A stretch of 64,000 nt of DNA from Manihot esculenta (Eukaryota; Streptophyta; Magnoliopsida; Malpighiales; Euphorbiaceae), in the NCBI RefSeq assembly GCF_001659605.2, contig NC_035176.2:23660847-23724846 (forward strand). Reading direction: 5' to 3'. Below, one piece after another: positions 1-10,177 of this stretch. Each line of letters opens with the position of its first letter. Within the stretch, counting starts at the first letter, position 1. Position numbers and translations under genes: made by a program. The notes under the pieces were generated by a model. That model ran no database searches. It was not told the DNA's origin and saw only the letters and a program-made list of their open reading frames with translations.

Positions 1-186
1 GTTTTCAAGTTATTTATTTTACTATCACTATGATAGTCGGGTGTTAATCTCTTAGCAATTTTTATAAATTATTTCCTGATTGACAGATAAATGAAAGAGG
101 ATTTCAGATGGATATTGATTATACAATACACACAAAGATAATAAAGACATAACAAAAAATATTTTTTCATTAAAAGTCTCCGAAGA
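1..186. other. AT-rich flank downstream of the PF04195-like pseudogene
   Basis: No open reading frame, LTR terminus or repeat was recognised here. On the minus strand it follows directly after the stop codon of the decayed PF04195-like gene (187-189), so it is probably 3' untranslated or internal sequence of that old element. The window edge prevents finding its end. Confidence 0.4.
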
Positions 187-225
187 TTACAAAGAAGGAG
201 GGATGACTTCAGGAGTCTCTATTAT
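187..225 (-). pseudogene. C-terminal tail of PF04195-like protein, cut off by element A
   Basis: Read on the minus strand, these 39 bases are the last 12 codons plus a TAA stop (187-189) of the protein whose body lies at 10178-12110. If element A (226-10172) and one copy of its ATTAT duplication are removed, the codons at 10178 and upstream join exactly in frame to this segment and end in the residues TPEVIPPSL. The in-frame junction is direct evidence that A inserted into an existing coding sequence. The body carries several stop codons, so the gene is no longer functional. The family assignment rests on the body, not on this tail. Confidence 0.65.
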
Positions 226-403
226 TGTAATACTCGGCTAGACTCCGGTATCGGAATTCCTACCGTCCGGTGGAATCTCGGATGTCGGAAGCCTCTAGTA
301 GGGTAGAAACATGTTTTCATAAAATGTTTTAATGTGTTTTATGGTTTTAAACATGAAAGGAAATGAGTTTTTGCATGAAAACAACCTTGGAGGAAAACCC
401 AGG

Positions 404-564
404 TTCGGCCGCCGAACCTCAAGTTCGGCCGTCGAACATGCATGCATTTCGGGTGTGCCTTAGGCCCCCGAAGGCATAAGTGAGGGAAGTCCAGGTTCGG
501 CCGCCGAACCTCAAGTTCGGCCGCCGAACATGGCATGCATGCGGAGGCACGTTCGGCCCCCGAA
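404..564 (+). promoter_or_regulatory. Upstream array of TTCGGCCGCCGAA motifs (element A 5' LTR)
   Basis: The 13-mer TTCGGCCGCCGAA starts at 404, 496 and 516, with one-base variants starting at 424 and 552. Each copy is a 6-bp inverted repeat around a single central base. The two pairs (404/424 and 496/516) are each spaced exactly 20 bp, about two helical turns. The last copy ends about 20 bp before the TATA box. The motif contains GCCGCC, the core of the plant GCC-box bound by ERF-type AP2 factors. A regulatory role is inferred from position and spacing; a structural or methylation role is equally possible. Confidence 0.5.
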
Positions 565-582
565 CGTGGCCTGACCAGCCAC

Positions 583-589
583 TATAAAA
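583..589 (+). promoter_or_regulatory. TATA box of element A 5' LTR
   Basis: The sequence CACTATAAAAGGGTCC is a strong TATA context about 360 bp into the LTR, and it is conserved in every Tekay LTR of the window. It should mark the U3/R boundary, with transcription starting roughly 30 bp downstream. Confidence 0.7.
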
Positions 590-1120
590 GGGTCCCTTAG
601 CCGAAAACGGGCGAGCTTTTTTCCCATTTTTGGCCAAGGTGAGCTCTCCGCCGCCCCTCACCGATCTTGAGTTCTTTCCTTCAAATCTTTCACGATTTTC
701 ATGAGTTTTTACTTTGTTTTGAAGATTTTCAAGTTTTGAGCAAAGTTTTGGAGCTGTGAGGTTCAAGGAAACTCAACCCCTCCCATCTCCGAGTTTAGGT
801 CGTCTCTCTCTCGATCTCCATGAGGTAAGAGCCGATCTTAAGCTCATTGCATGTTTTAAGTAAGTTTCAAGTCGATCTATGGGGTAGAATGCATGTTTAG
901 CTCATAGTTAGGTTTATGGGTTTAATATGTGTTTATGAACAATGTGAGTTGTTTGATGTGTTGTAGTTGGGGTTTTTGATGGTTTGAAGCCCCTAGGAGC
1001 TTGTATGCTTGTTTGTGTATGATTGGGAATGTTGTAGAATAGGTTTGTGCATGATTGGAAAGTTTTGGAGGCAAATGTGCATAGAAGAGCTGAGTTTCTG
1101 CCACTATGGGAGAAACCAGG

Positions 1121-1370
1121 TTCGGCAGCCGAAGGAACTTTCGGCCGCCGAACATGCTTGTGGAGGCAGCCTTCGGCTGCCGAAGCTTGCCCTCGAAAGG
1201 AGACTTTCGTCTCTGTCTGGGAGTTTCGGCCGCCGAAAGTGCCGCCGAACATGCATGAGTTTCGCCTCTGTCTGGGAGTTTCGGTCGCCGAAGGTGCCGC
1301 CGAACCTGCCTGACTTTTGGCTTTGGAGGGACTTTCGACCGCCGAACCTGCCTCCGAAAGTGCCCTGTCC
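1121..1370 (+). repeat. Downstream array of TTCGGC/GCCGAA units in the A 5' LTR
   Basis: A CG-rich patch packed with TTCGGCAGCCGAA, TTCGGCCGCCGAA and half-sites, joined by short linkers such as ACTTTCG and TCTGTCTGGGA. It lies downstream of the TATA box, so it should be in the transcript and able to form many hairpins. No frame through the 13-mer contains a stop, so long meaningless open frames cross it on both strands. The 3' LTR copy carries an extra 19-bp unit near 8820, so the array changes length. Confidence 0.75.
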
Positions 1371-1759
1371 AGCCCTCTCTTGCATATTTTTCTATGATTG
1401 TTTCATGATGTTTTTAGGGAGTAGTTTAGAGTTATGTTCTAGTTGTTTGGTCCCTCATTTGAGTCCACCTGTGTAGGTTCGGACCCGAGGAACTGAGAAC
1501 CGCAGCAGTGAGTCAGCTGCTCCAGTGTCTGGTCAGAGCTATCCAGAGGTGAGTAGAATAAATCTCTACATTTTAAAGTAAATCAATTGTAAAGTTTTGA
1601 GCATGTTCATGCATCATGAATGCCATGTGACGTTTTAGGTTGTTTGCATTAGAATTCACGAATATGTTGCATTGCATATTTTAATGTTGATGTGGATGAA
1701 TGTTGGATGATCCATAGCCCTCGATCTATGATGTGACGATGTGATATGTACGGTATGGA

Positions 1760-1925
1760 ATGTAAGACCAGTGGGACCCATTCTACGTTCGCTGGCACTA
1801 TGTTAGAGAAAGACCAGGACCCATTCTACGTTCTGGAACAGTTGGACTGTTATGTTATGCTATGTAAGGGAAAGACCAGGACCCATTCTACGTTCTGGCA
1901 CAGTTGGACTATGTAGAGGGCTATT
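1760..1925 (+). repeat. Minisatellite in the A 5' LTR
   Basis: Three imperfect copies of a unit containing GACCAGGACCCATTCTACG and a following GTTCTGGCACAGTTGGAC-like tail, spaced about 45-62 bp. The 3' LTR (near 9465-9545) has only two copies, missing one 62-bp unit. Equivalent three-copy arrays with family-specific variants occur in the LTRs of E (29065-29222), S1 (31078-31225) and G (46875-47035). Confidence 0.8.
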
Positions 1926-2539
1926 GGTGACAAGTTCATCCTTGATGTGATTAGCTGTGATGTGATGCATTCCATGTTACCATATGATTTAAATGTTTTT
2001 ATTATTCTGCTCACTGGGCTCTAGTAGCTCACCCCTCTCCCAAATTCCCCAGGATTGCAGGTACAGGGTAGACCAGGAGGTCCGCAAGAGTAATGAAGTC
2101 ATGTGTATGTAATAGATAGTGTGGACATGATAAATGTATTAATGTTATGTAAAAGTACAGTTTTAGTCATGTAATGATATTGAGGATTAGAGATTGTGCT
2201 TGACTTTATGTATGAGGTATCCCTTTTAATACATGATCTTAGATGTTTTATGATGTTTATGTAAACCAACTCAACGTTTGATGTATCGCCCATTGGGGCA
2301 TTGATGAGATCCCACAGAGGGGTCAAGTTTATGATTATGTTCAGTGCATGCACAGGTTGAGTTTGGTGTATGATAGAATGTATGAAAGAAAAGTTTTAAT
2401 TTTTATGTATGTTGTTGATCATGTATGGGATTAAACAGGTTTACAGGTTGCATGTCAGGCTTGCTACGGGTCCCGGCGGCCATAAGCCGACCTGGATCCT
2501 AGCGCCGGTAGCGGTCCGATTTTCGGGTCGTTACAGAAT

Positions 2540-2551
2540 GGTATCAGAGCC
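2540..2551 (+). other. Primer-binding site of element A (initiator tRNA-Met type)
   Basis: TGGTATCAGAGC follows the 5' LTR end by four bases. It is the standard plant primer-binding site complementary to the 3' end of initiator tRNA-Met. It supports the LTR end at 2535. Confidence 0.85.
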
Positions 2552-2806
2552 CTAGGTTCATAGGATCAGACCTAGAGTGTCGGGCTCATAGATGTTCTAG
2601 AAGGTCAAGCACAATAGGAAGATCATGTCCACTAGGATAGGATGTTGAGTCCTGTCTTGTATGATGATGTGAAATGCCATGATTATACGCATGTGCGTTG
2701 ATGATATGATATGAATGATGTATATGTGATGCGGGTTCATGTGTTTCCACATGAACCATATGATGCTAATGTTTGTATGATGTGTACTGTTTTTTCAGAA
2801 AACAGG

Positions 2807-4368
2807 ATGAGAGGAACCCGTCGATCTGCAAGATTGACTGGAGTACCACCTGAGGATGAGGGCACGAGCGCCCGTCCTCCTGTATTGCCTAGGGCAATGT
2901 CATGTAGATCAACAGAGAAAGAGTGTCAAGGGACCCTAGAAGGTGTTTTGATGCTAGCAGAAGGGGGACTGATAGAGGAGGAAGTTCTTCAGATGTGAGG
3001 GAAGTTATGGAAGAGGATCAGAGGAGGGATGGGAATCTGGATGTCAGCATGGCGGAAGAAGGGACAGGGGAGTCACAAGGAGGCGCTCAAGCCTCGGGGT
3101 ATGGTTTTCCACCCCATTATCCACCCTTCCCACATGGTTCAGGGTATCCGATGGGAGGTACATCGGATTACTCTAGCTTTAACCCCTACCCTACCTACAT
3201 GCCTTATCCACCTTTCTATCCACCTTACACACAGTACTCAGCTTATCCACCCTCACCCTTCTATCCTAACCCGGCAAACCCCACCTCGGGGAATGCTGCA
3301 CCCCCACCTCCACCACCTACAGAACCAGCAGCCCCAGTTACTCAACCTTCTAGACCTAGCTCAGCCGGTGGGAGCAAAGTAAAGATGACAGATTACTTTA
3401 AGCTGGATGCTCCCAAATACAAGTCAGGGGATGATCCCTTTGAGTATCTGAGAGTAGTGAAGACAATAACTGATGAGCTAGGGGCAGATGACAGCAGGGC
3501 CATTCAGATGGCAGGGTTCACCTTAAAGTGCAAAAAGGCACGTGAATGGTTCAAGTGTTATGTGGACCCGAGACTAGACGGCAAGACATGGGAGGAATTT
3601 GCGAATGAGTTCGCTGGATGGGCTTTTCCAGACAGTTCCAGAGAGCTGAAGATGATTGAGTTTGAACAGCTGAGGCGGACAGAACACATGAGTGTAGAGG
3701 AGTTCACAGATAAATTCCTGGAGCTATTGCCTTTTTCAGGGCAAGCTCTAGATACAGATACGAAGAAAGCTAAGAGATATGTTATGAAGCTGCATTCTAG
3801 GTACTCCTCTTTGATTCAGTCAGTCGAAAGGGAAAGTTTCCACACTGTGGTGGATATGGCTCGAAGGATGGAGGCGAGTGCTATAGTTGAGGGGTCAGTG
3901 AAGCAGTCAGTGACCCAGTCTTCAGGGGTTAAGACCCCAGGCAGAGGAGGGCCAAGTCCCTCTTCTCAGAGCTCAGGTAGCAAGAGGTGGAATAACACCA
4001 CCAAGAAGCCGAAGAAGAACAAGTTTTGGAGTAAGTTGAAATCCGGTCTGGGATTAGGCGGTGGCTCGAGCTCAGGCTCAGATGGTACAGACTGCCAAAG
4101 ATGTGGAAGACCGCATAAGGGAGTGTGTCGAGCTGGGACTAATACATGTTTCAGATGTGGACAGGAGGGACACATGGCTCGGGAGTGTCCTAGAACACCT
4201 TTTATGGGCCAGCCCCAGCAGACAGCTTCTGGTAGTGTGGCACAGCCAGCAGCTCCAGCCACAACTCAGGGCAGTGGCAGAGGTAGAGAGAGAGGGGCAG
4301 CCTCTTCTTCTGGTTCCCGAGGTGAAGGTCCATCAGCTCCAGCCAGGATCTTCACCATGACTCAGTAG
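2807..4368 (+). pseudogene. gag: Element A gag (capsid/nucleocapsid), broken
   Basis: Gag packages the element RNA in the cytoplasmic particle. Translation should start at the ATG at 2807 (residues MRGTRRSARL), the start shared with E and G. A proline- and tyrosine-rich N-terminal third (PPFYPP-type repeats) precedes a retrotransposon Gag domain around 3390-3880 with FPDSSRELKMIEFEQL, then a lysine-rich linker and two zinc knuckles, CX2CX3HX4C and CX2CX4HX4C, around 4095-4190. A one-base deletion near 2911, relative to E, shifts the frame after about 35 codons. The frame is then open to a TAG at 4366-4368, where G and E have CAG. Gag and pol are otherwise one continuous frame in this family. 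Confidence 0.9.
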
Positions 4369-4827
4369 GAGGCTAACACATCCAACACCGTGGTGTCAGG
4401 TAATCTCGTCATTGGGTGTTCTGATGTGTATGCATTAATGGACCCGGGTGTATCTCATTCTTTTATTGCTCCGAAAGCCGTTGAGAGGTTGGGTCTGATA
4501 GTCTCTGGGTTACAGTGTCCCCTATGGGTCAGTGGACCCAAGTGTGACCCGTTAGTGGCAGAGTCAGTCTGCCAGTACAGTCCAGTTTTTGTTGAGGGAA
4601 GATGCCTCTCCGCCGACCTTGTGGTTCTAGATTTGATAGACTTTGACGTCATTCTAGGGATGGATTGGCTATCTACCCATGGTGCTATCTTGGACTGCAG
4701 AGAAAAGGTAGTCAGGTTCAGAGATCAGAACGGGTCAGAGGTCGTCTTCAGAGGAGACAAGAGGGGTACACCTAGAGGTCTGATATCAGCTCTTCAGGCT
4801 CGTAGGTTGCTTAGGAAGGGATGTTAG
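4369..4827 (+). pseudogene. pol: Element A protease segment of pol
   Basis: An aspartic protease that cleaves the Gag-Pol polyprotein. The active-site stretch reads ALMDPGVSHSFIAP around 4432-4473; the copy in G reads [11 protein letters not shown], so A has two changes next to the catalytic Asp. The family motif [12 protein letters not shown] lies near 4650. The segment lies in frame between two TAG stops (4366-4368 and 4825-4827), each of which is CAG in G, so this pol has been cut by point mutation. No separate start codon is expected. Confidence 0.88.
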
Positions 4828-6687
4828 GGGTATTTGGCTCATGTGAGAGAGCTAGATAGTCAGGTCAGGGAGCCAGCCTCGGTGCCAGTTGTTAGAGAAT
4901 TTCAGGATGTTTTTCCAGAAGAGCTTCCAGGTTTAACACCTGCTAGGGAGATAGAGTTCGAGATAGAGTTGATGCCTGGAACTAGACCGATCTCTATCCC
5001 TCCCTACAGGATGGCCCCAGCCGAGTTGAAGGAATTGAAAGAACAGTTGCAAGAACTGGTAGAAAAGGGCTTCATCCGACAGAGTACCTCACCTTGGGGT
5101 GCTCCGGTCTTGTTTGTGAGGAAGAAGGATGGATCCCTTAGACTTTGTATCGACTACAGGCAGTTGAACAAAGTCACTACCAAGAATAGGTACCCTCTGC
5201 CAAGGATCGACGATCAATTCGACCAGCTAGCAGGAGCGGGTTGTTTCTCCAAAATAGATCTGAGTTCTGGGTACCATCAGCTAAGGATAAGGGAGGAAGA
5301 CGTGCCGAAGACAGCTTTCAGGACCAGATATGGGCATTTTGAGTTCCTTGTAATGCCGTTCGGGTTAACCAACCCCCCTGCAGCATTCAGGGATCTCATG
5401 AACAGAGTGTTTAGCCAATACCTGGACCGCTTTGTTATTGTCTTCATAGATGATATCTTAGTGTATTCCAGGAATGCAGAGGAGCATGCCCATCATCTGA
5501 GGTTAGTTCTGCAGACCTTGAGGGAACATGGCTTGTATGCCAAGTTCTCAAAGTGTGAATTCTGGCTGAGGAGCATTTCATTCTTGGGGCATGTAGTGTC
5601 AGGAAATGGGATAGAGGTGGACCCCAAAAAGATAGAAGCTGTGGCTAACTGGCCTAGACCCACTTCAGTGACAGAGATTAGAAGTTTCTTGGGTTTGGCA
5701 GGTTACTACAGGAGGTTCGTTCAAGACTTCTCAAAGATTGCAGCCCCTCTGACCAGATTAACCAGGAAGAACCAGAGGTTTGTGTGGACTGACCAGTGCG
5801 AAGAGAGTTTTGAAGAGCTTAAGAAGAGGTTAACGTCAGCACCAGTGTTAGCTTTGCCAGCTAGGAATGAGGATTTCACAGTTTTCTGTGATGCGTCCCG
5901 AGTGGGTTTGGGTTGTGTGTTAATGCAGAATGAAAGGGTGATTGCTTATGCTTCTAGGCAGCTGAAGAAGCATGAGCTAAATTACCCCACACATGACTTG
6001 GAGATGGCAGCAGTAATCTTTGCACTCAAGATGTGGAGGCACTACCTCTATGGGGTTAAATGTGAGATCTTCACGGATCATAAGAGCCTACAGTACATCC
6101 TGAGTCAAAGAGATTTGAACTTGAGACAAAGAAGATGGGTGGAGCTGCTGAGTGACTATGATTGCAAGATTCAGTACCATCCGGGTAAGGCGAATGTTGT
6201 GGCAGACGCCTTAAGCCGGAAATCACTCGGCAGTTTATCCCACATATCGGCAGAGAGGAGGCCAGTAGTGAAAGAGTTTTACAAGCTCATTGAGGAAGGT
6301 CTACAGTTGGAGTTGTCTGGTACAGGTGCTTTGGTAGCCCAGATGAGAGTGGCACCCGTGTTTCTGGAGCAGGTGGCTCAAAAACAGCATGAAGACCCAG
6401 AGTTAGTGAAGATTGCCAGGACTATTCAGTCAGGCAAAGATAGTGAGTTCAGATTCGACAGCAAAGGGATCCTCCGCTATGGGAGCAGACTATGTGTACC
6501 AGATGACATAGGGCTAAAAGGAGACTTTATGAGAGAGGCTCATAATGCAAGATACAACATTCACCCCGGAGCCACCAAGATGTATCAAGATCTGAAGAAG
6601 GTTTATTGGTGGCCAGCTATGAAGAAAGAAGTGGCACAGTTTGTGTCAGCCTGCGAAGTGTGTCAGAGGGTGAAGCTGGAACATTAG
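4828..6687 (+). pseudogene. pol: Element A reverse transcriptase, RNase H and integrase zinc domain
   Basis: In order: RT (about 4970-5780) with [20 protein letters not shown] and the catalytic FIDD in [10 protein letters not shown] near 5445; RNase H (about 5870-6215) with [23 protein letters not shown] and TDHKSLQYI; and the integrase HHCC zinc domain (about 6540-6680) with HPGATKMY and CEVCQRVK. Catalytic residues look intact. The frame ends at TAG 6685-6687, CAG in the G and E copies, 27 bases after the last zinc cysteine. One oddity is FRDLMNRVF where G and E have FMDLMNRVF. Confidence 0.92.
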
Positions 6688-7767
6688 AAGCCGGCTGGAA
6701 TGCTTAACCCGCTACCTATTCCAGAGTGGAAATGGGAAAATATAGCTATGGACTTCGTAGTGGGGTTACCGGCGATGTCCAATAGATTGGACTCCATATG
6801 GGTGATTGTGGACAAACTCACCAAATCTGCTCACTTCATCCCTGCCAGGAGTGGCTATTCTGTGGACAAGTTGGCGCAGGTGTATGTTGATGAGATCATC
6901 AGGCTGCATGGGGTTCCTGTTTCGATAGTGTCCGATAGAGGGCCCCAGTTCACCTCCAGATTTTGGCGGAGTCTGCAGAATGCCATGGGTACCAGGTTGG
7001 ATTTTAGAACTGCTTTCCATCCACAGACGGACGAAAAATCAGAAAGGACCATCCAGACCATAGAGGATATGCTTAGAATGTGTGTGCTGGACTTTGGCGG
7101 TTCTTGGAGGCAGCATCTACCCTTGGTGGAGTTTGCCTACAATAACAGCCATCATGCTAGCATCGGGATGGCTCCATATGAAGCTTTGTATAGGAGGAAG
7201 TGCAGATCACCTGTTTGCTGGGAAGAAGTTGGAGAAAAGGCCTTGGCAGGGCCTGAGCTAGTAGAGATTACCAGCAGGGTAGTACCCATAATCAGAGAAA
7301 GGATTAAGACTGCTGCAAGCAGGCAGAAGAGTTACGCAGACATCCGCAGAAGACAGGTAGAGTTTCAGGAGGGGGATCTGGTATTGCTCAAGGTGTCCCC
7401 TATGAAAGGAGTGGTTCGCTTTGGGAAGAAAGGTAAACTAGCCCCACGATACATCGGACCCTTCGAAATCTTGCAAAAGATTGGGAATGTGTCGTACAAG
7501 CTGGATTTACCTGCTTCAATGGAAAGAATCCATCCGGTTTTCCATGTTTCAATGTTGAGGAAGTTCGTGTCAGATCCGAGCAAGGTTCTTAGTGAGCCTG
7601 ATGTGAAGGTCCAAGAGGATCTCACCTATGTTGAACAGCCAATACGGATCATAGACACCCAGATCAGAAAGCTAAGAAACAAGGAAATCCCGATGGTGAA
7701 AGTCCTTTGGAACCACCACAATATGGAAGAATGCACTTGGGAGACACGGGAGTCCATGCTCCAGTAG
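6688..7767 (+). pseudogene. pol: Element A integrase core and chromodomain
   Basis: The integrase catalytic core carries MDFVVGL, SDRGPQFTSRFW and SERTIQTIEDML, giving the D, D and E of the active site; the usual DGQSERT reads DEKSERT, but the catalytic Glu remains. After a C-terminal GPFEILQKIG-type fold come the linker HPVFHVSMLRKF and a chromodomain near 7640-7764 (VKVLWNHHNMEECTWETRE). The chromodomain directs integration to marked chromatin in chromoviruses. A TAG at 7765-7767 ends the protein a few residues before the EYPYLS end seen in G. Confidence 0.9.
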
Positions 7768-7857
7768 TACCCTTATCTTTTCTAAGGTTAGTTTCTTATA
7801 ATGTTTTATGTGTTTCATGTGTATGATATGTTATATGCCTTGCATGTGCTAGTTGAG

Positions 7858-7893
7858 GAACATTCGGGGACGAATGTTCTTAAGGGGGGGAGA
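7858..7893 (+). other. Inverted repeat and polypurine tract before the A 3' LTR
   Basis: GAACATTCG and CGAATGTTC form a perfect 9-bp stem around a GGGA loop (7858-7879). It is followed by TTAAGGGGGGGAGAA, the polypurine tract that primes plus-strand DNA, directly before the LTR at 7895. Element G has the same arrangement at 52989-53025 with one stem mismatch. The tract is standard; the role of the hairpin is not known to me. Confidence 0.75.
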
Positions 7894-7894
7894 A

Positions 7895-10172
7895 TGTAAT
7901 ACCTGGCTAGACTCCGGTATCGGAATTCCTACCGTCTGGTGGAATCTCGGATGTCGGAAGCCTCTAGTAGGGTAGAAACATGTTTTCATAAAATGTTTTA
8001 ATGTGTTTTATGATTTTAAACATGAAAGGAAATGAGTTTTTGCATGAAAACAACCTTGGAGGAAAACCCAGGTTCGGCCGCCGAACCTCAAGTTCGGCCG
8101 CCGAACATGCATGCATTTCGGGTGTGCCTTAGGCCCCCGAAGGCATAAGTGAGGGAAGTCCAGGTTCGGCTGCCGAACCTCAAGTTCGGCCGCCGAACAT
8201 GGCATGCATGCGGAGGCACGTTCGGCCCCCGAACGTGACCTGACCAGCCACTATAAAAGGGTCCCTTAGCCGAAAACGGGCGAGCTTTTTCCCCATTTTC
8301 GGCCAAGGTGAGCTCTCCGCCACCCTTCACCGATCTTGAGTTCTTTCCTTCAAATCTTTCACGATTTTCATGAGTTTTTACTTTATTTTGAAGATTTTCA
8401 AGTTTTGAGCAAAGTTTTGGAGCTGTGAGGTTCAAGGAAACTCAACCCCTCCCATCTCCGAGTTTAGGTCGTCTCTCTCTCGATCTCCATGAGGTAAGAG
8501 CCGATCTTAAGCTCATTGCATGTTTTAAGTAAGTTTCAAGTCGATCTATGGGGTAGAATGCATGTTTAGCTCATGGTTAGGTTTATGGGTTTAATATGTG
8601 TTTATGAACAATGTGAGTTGTTTGATGTGTTGTAGTTGGGGTTTTTGATGGTTTGAAGCCCCTAGGAGCTTGTATGCTTATTTGTGTATGATTGGGAATG
8701 TTGTAGAATAGGTTTGTGCATGATTGGAAAGTTTTGGAGGCAAATGTGCATAGAAGAGCTGAGTTTCTGCCACTATGGGAGAAACCAGGTTCGGCAGCCG
8801 AAGGAACTTTCGGCCGCCGAAGGAACTTTCGGCCGCCGAACATGCTTGTGGAGGCAGCCTTTGGCTGCCGAAGCTTGCCCTCGAAAGGAGACTTTCGTCT
8901 CTGTCTGGGATTTTCGGTCGCCGAAAGTGCCGCCGAACATGCATGAGTTTCGCCTCTGTCTGGGAGTTTCGGCCGCCGAAGGTGCCGCCGAACCTGCCTG
9001 ACTTTCGGCTCTGGAGGGACTTTCGGCCGCCGAACCTGCCGCCGAAAGTGCCCTGTCCAGCCCTCTCTTGCATGTTTTTCTATGATTGTTTCATGATGTT
9101 TTAGGGGGGTTTTTGGGGAGTAGTTTAGAGTTATGTTCTAGTTGTTTGGTCCCTCATTTGAGTCCACCTGTGTAGGTTCGGACCCGAGGAACCGAGGACC
9201 CCAGCAGTGAGTCAGCTGCTCCAGTGTCTGGTCAGAGCTATCCAGAGGTGAGTAGAATAAATCTCTACATTTTAAAGTAAATCAATTGTAAAGTTTTGAG
9301 CATGTTCATGCATCATGAATGCCATGTGACGTTTTAGGTTGTTTGCATTAGAATTCACGAATATGTTGCATTGCATATTTTAATGTTGATGTGGATGAAT
9401 GTTGGATGATCCATAGCCCTCGATCTATGATGTGACGATGTGATATGTACGGTACGGAATGTAAGACCAGTGGGACCCATTCTACGTTCGCTGGCACTAT
9501 GTTAGAGAAAGACCAGGACCCATTCTACGTTCTGGCACAGTTGGACTATGTAGAGGGCTATTGGTGACAAGTTCATCCTTGATGTGATTAGCTGTGATGT
9601 GATGCATTCCATGTTACCATATGATTTAAATGTTTTTATTATTCTGCTCACTGGACTCTAGTAGCTCACCCCTTTCCCAAATTCCCCAGGATTGCAGGTA
9701 CAGGGTAGACCAGGAGGTCCGCAAGAGTAATGAAGTCATGTGTATGTAATAGATAGTGTGGACATGATAAATGTATTAATGTTATGTAAAAGTACAATTT
9801 TAGTCATGTAATGATATTGAGGATTAGAGATTGTGCTTGACTTTATGTATGAGGTATCCCTTTTAATACATGATCTTAGATGTTTTATGATGTTTATGTA
9901 AACCAACTCAACGTTTGATGTATCGCCCATTGGGGCATTGATGAGATCCCACAGAGGGGTCAAGTTTATGATTATGTTCAGTGCATGCACAGGTTGAGTT
10001 TGGTGTATGATAGAATGTATGAAAGAAAAGTTTTAATTTTTATGTATGTTGTTGATCATGTATGGGATTAAACAGGTTTACAGGTTGCATGTCAGGCTTG
10101 CTACGGGTCCCGGCGGACTTAAGCCTACCTGGATCCTAGCGCCGGTAGCGGTCCGATTTTCGGGTCGTTACA
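7895..10172 (+). repeat. 3' LTR of element A
   Basis: This 2278-bp LTR starts TGTAATACC and ends GTTACA. The TATA box is at 8252-8258. Relative to the 5' LTR it lacks one 62-bp minisatellite unit, has an extra 19-bp TTCGGC unit near 8820 and an extra 11 bp near 9105; these three differences account fully for the length difference. Confidence 0.93.
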
Positions 10173-10177
10173 ATTAT

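Larger units (their letters stand above)
226..2535 (+). repeat. 5' LTR of element A
   Basis: This 2310-bp LTR begins TGTAA and ends TTACA, the short terminal inverted repeat of the family. It matches 7895-10172 over its length. It holds an upstream cluster of TTCGGCCGCCGAA motifs, a TATA box at 583, a second motif cluster around 1121-1370 that would lie in the transcribed part, and a minisatellite near 1760-1925. Compared with the 3' LTR it has one extra 62-bp minisatellite unit and lacks a 19-bp motif unit. Confidence 0.93.
226..10172 (+). mobile_element. Element A: full-length Tekay-type Ty3/gypsy retrotransposon
   Basis: The element starts TGTAATAC at 226 and ends GTTACA at 10172, flanked by the 5-bp duplication ATTAT (221-225 and 10173-10177). 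It contains two long LTRs, an initiator-tRNA-Met primer site, gag with two CCHC knuckles, protease, RT, RNase H, integrase and a C-terminal chromodomain, followed by a polypurine tract. Order and chromodomain place it in the Tekay (Del) chromovirus clade. It is 9947 bp long. It is not autonomous now: gag has a one-base deletion near 2911, and TAG stops lie at 4366, 4825 and 6685. The LTRs differ by a 62-bp minisatellite unit, a 19-bp TTCGGC unit and an 11-bp indel plus scattered substitutions. It sits in the coding sequence of a PF04195-like gene. Confidence 0.93.

Noticed and set aside
404..564. Possible CRISPR-like array of short palindromic repeats with regular spacing.
   Set aside because: Repeats are 13 bp, spacers are 7-70 bp and themselves conserved between elements, and the setting is a plant LTR. 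This is not a CRISPR locus.
339..1476. Many open frames on both strands of the Tekay LTRs (for example 419-766 minus, 1009-1476 plus, and their counterparts near 8088, 28395, 46106, 53720, 62664) with repeats like RRPN, SAAE and FGGR.
   Set aside because: They result from the TTCGGCCGCCGAA array, which has no stop in any frame. They vary with unit number between LTRs of one element and have no conserved start or domain.
2540..2551. tRNA gene fragments at the LTR-internal borders.
   Set aside because: Only the 12-18 bases complementary to a tRNA 3' end are present, as expected of primer-binding sites; no cloverleaf or A/B boxes were found.
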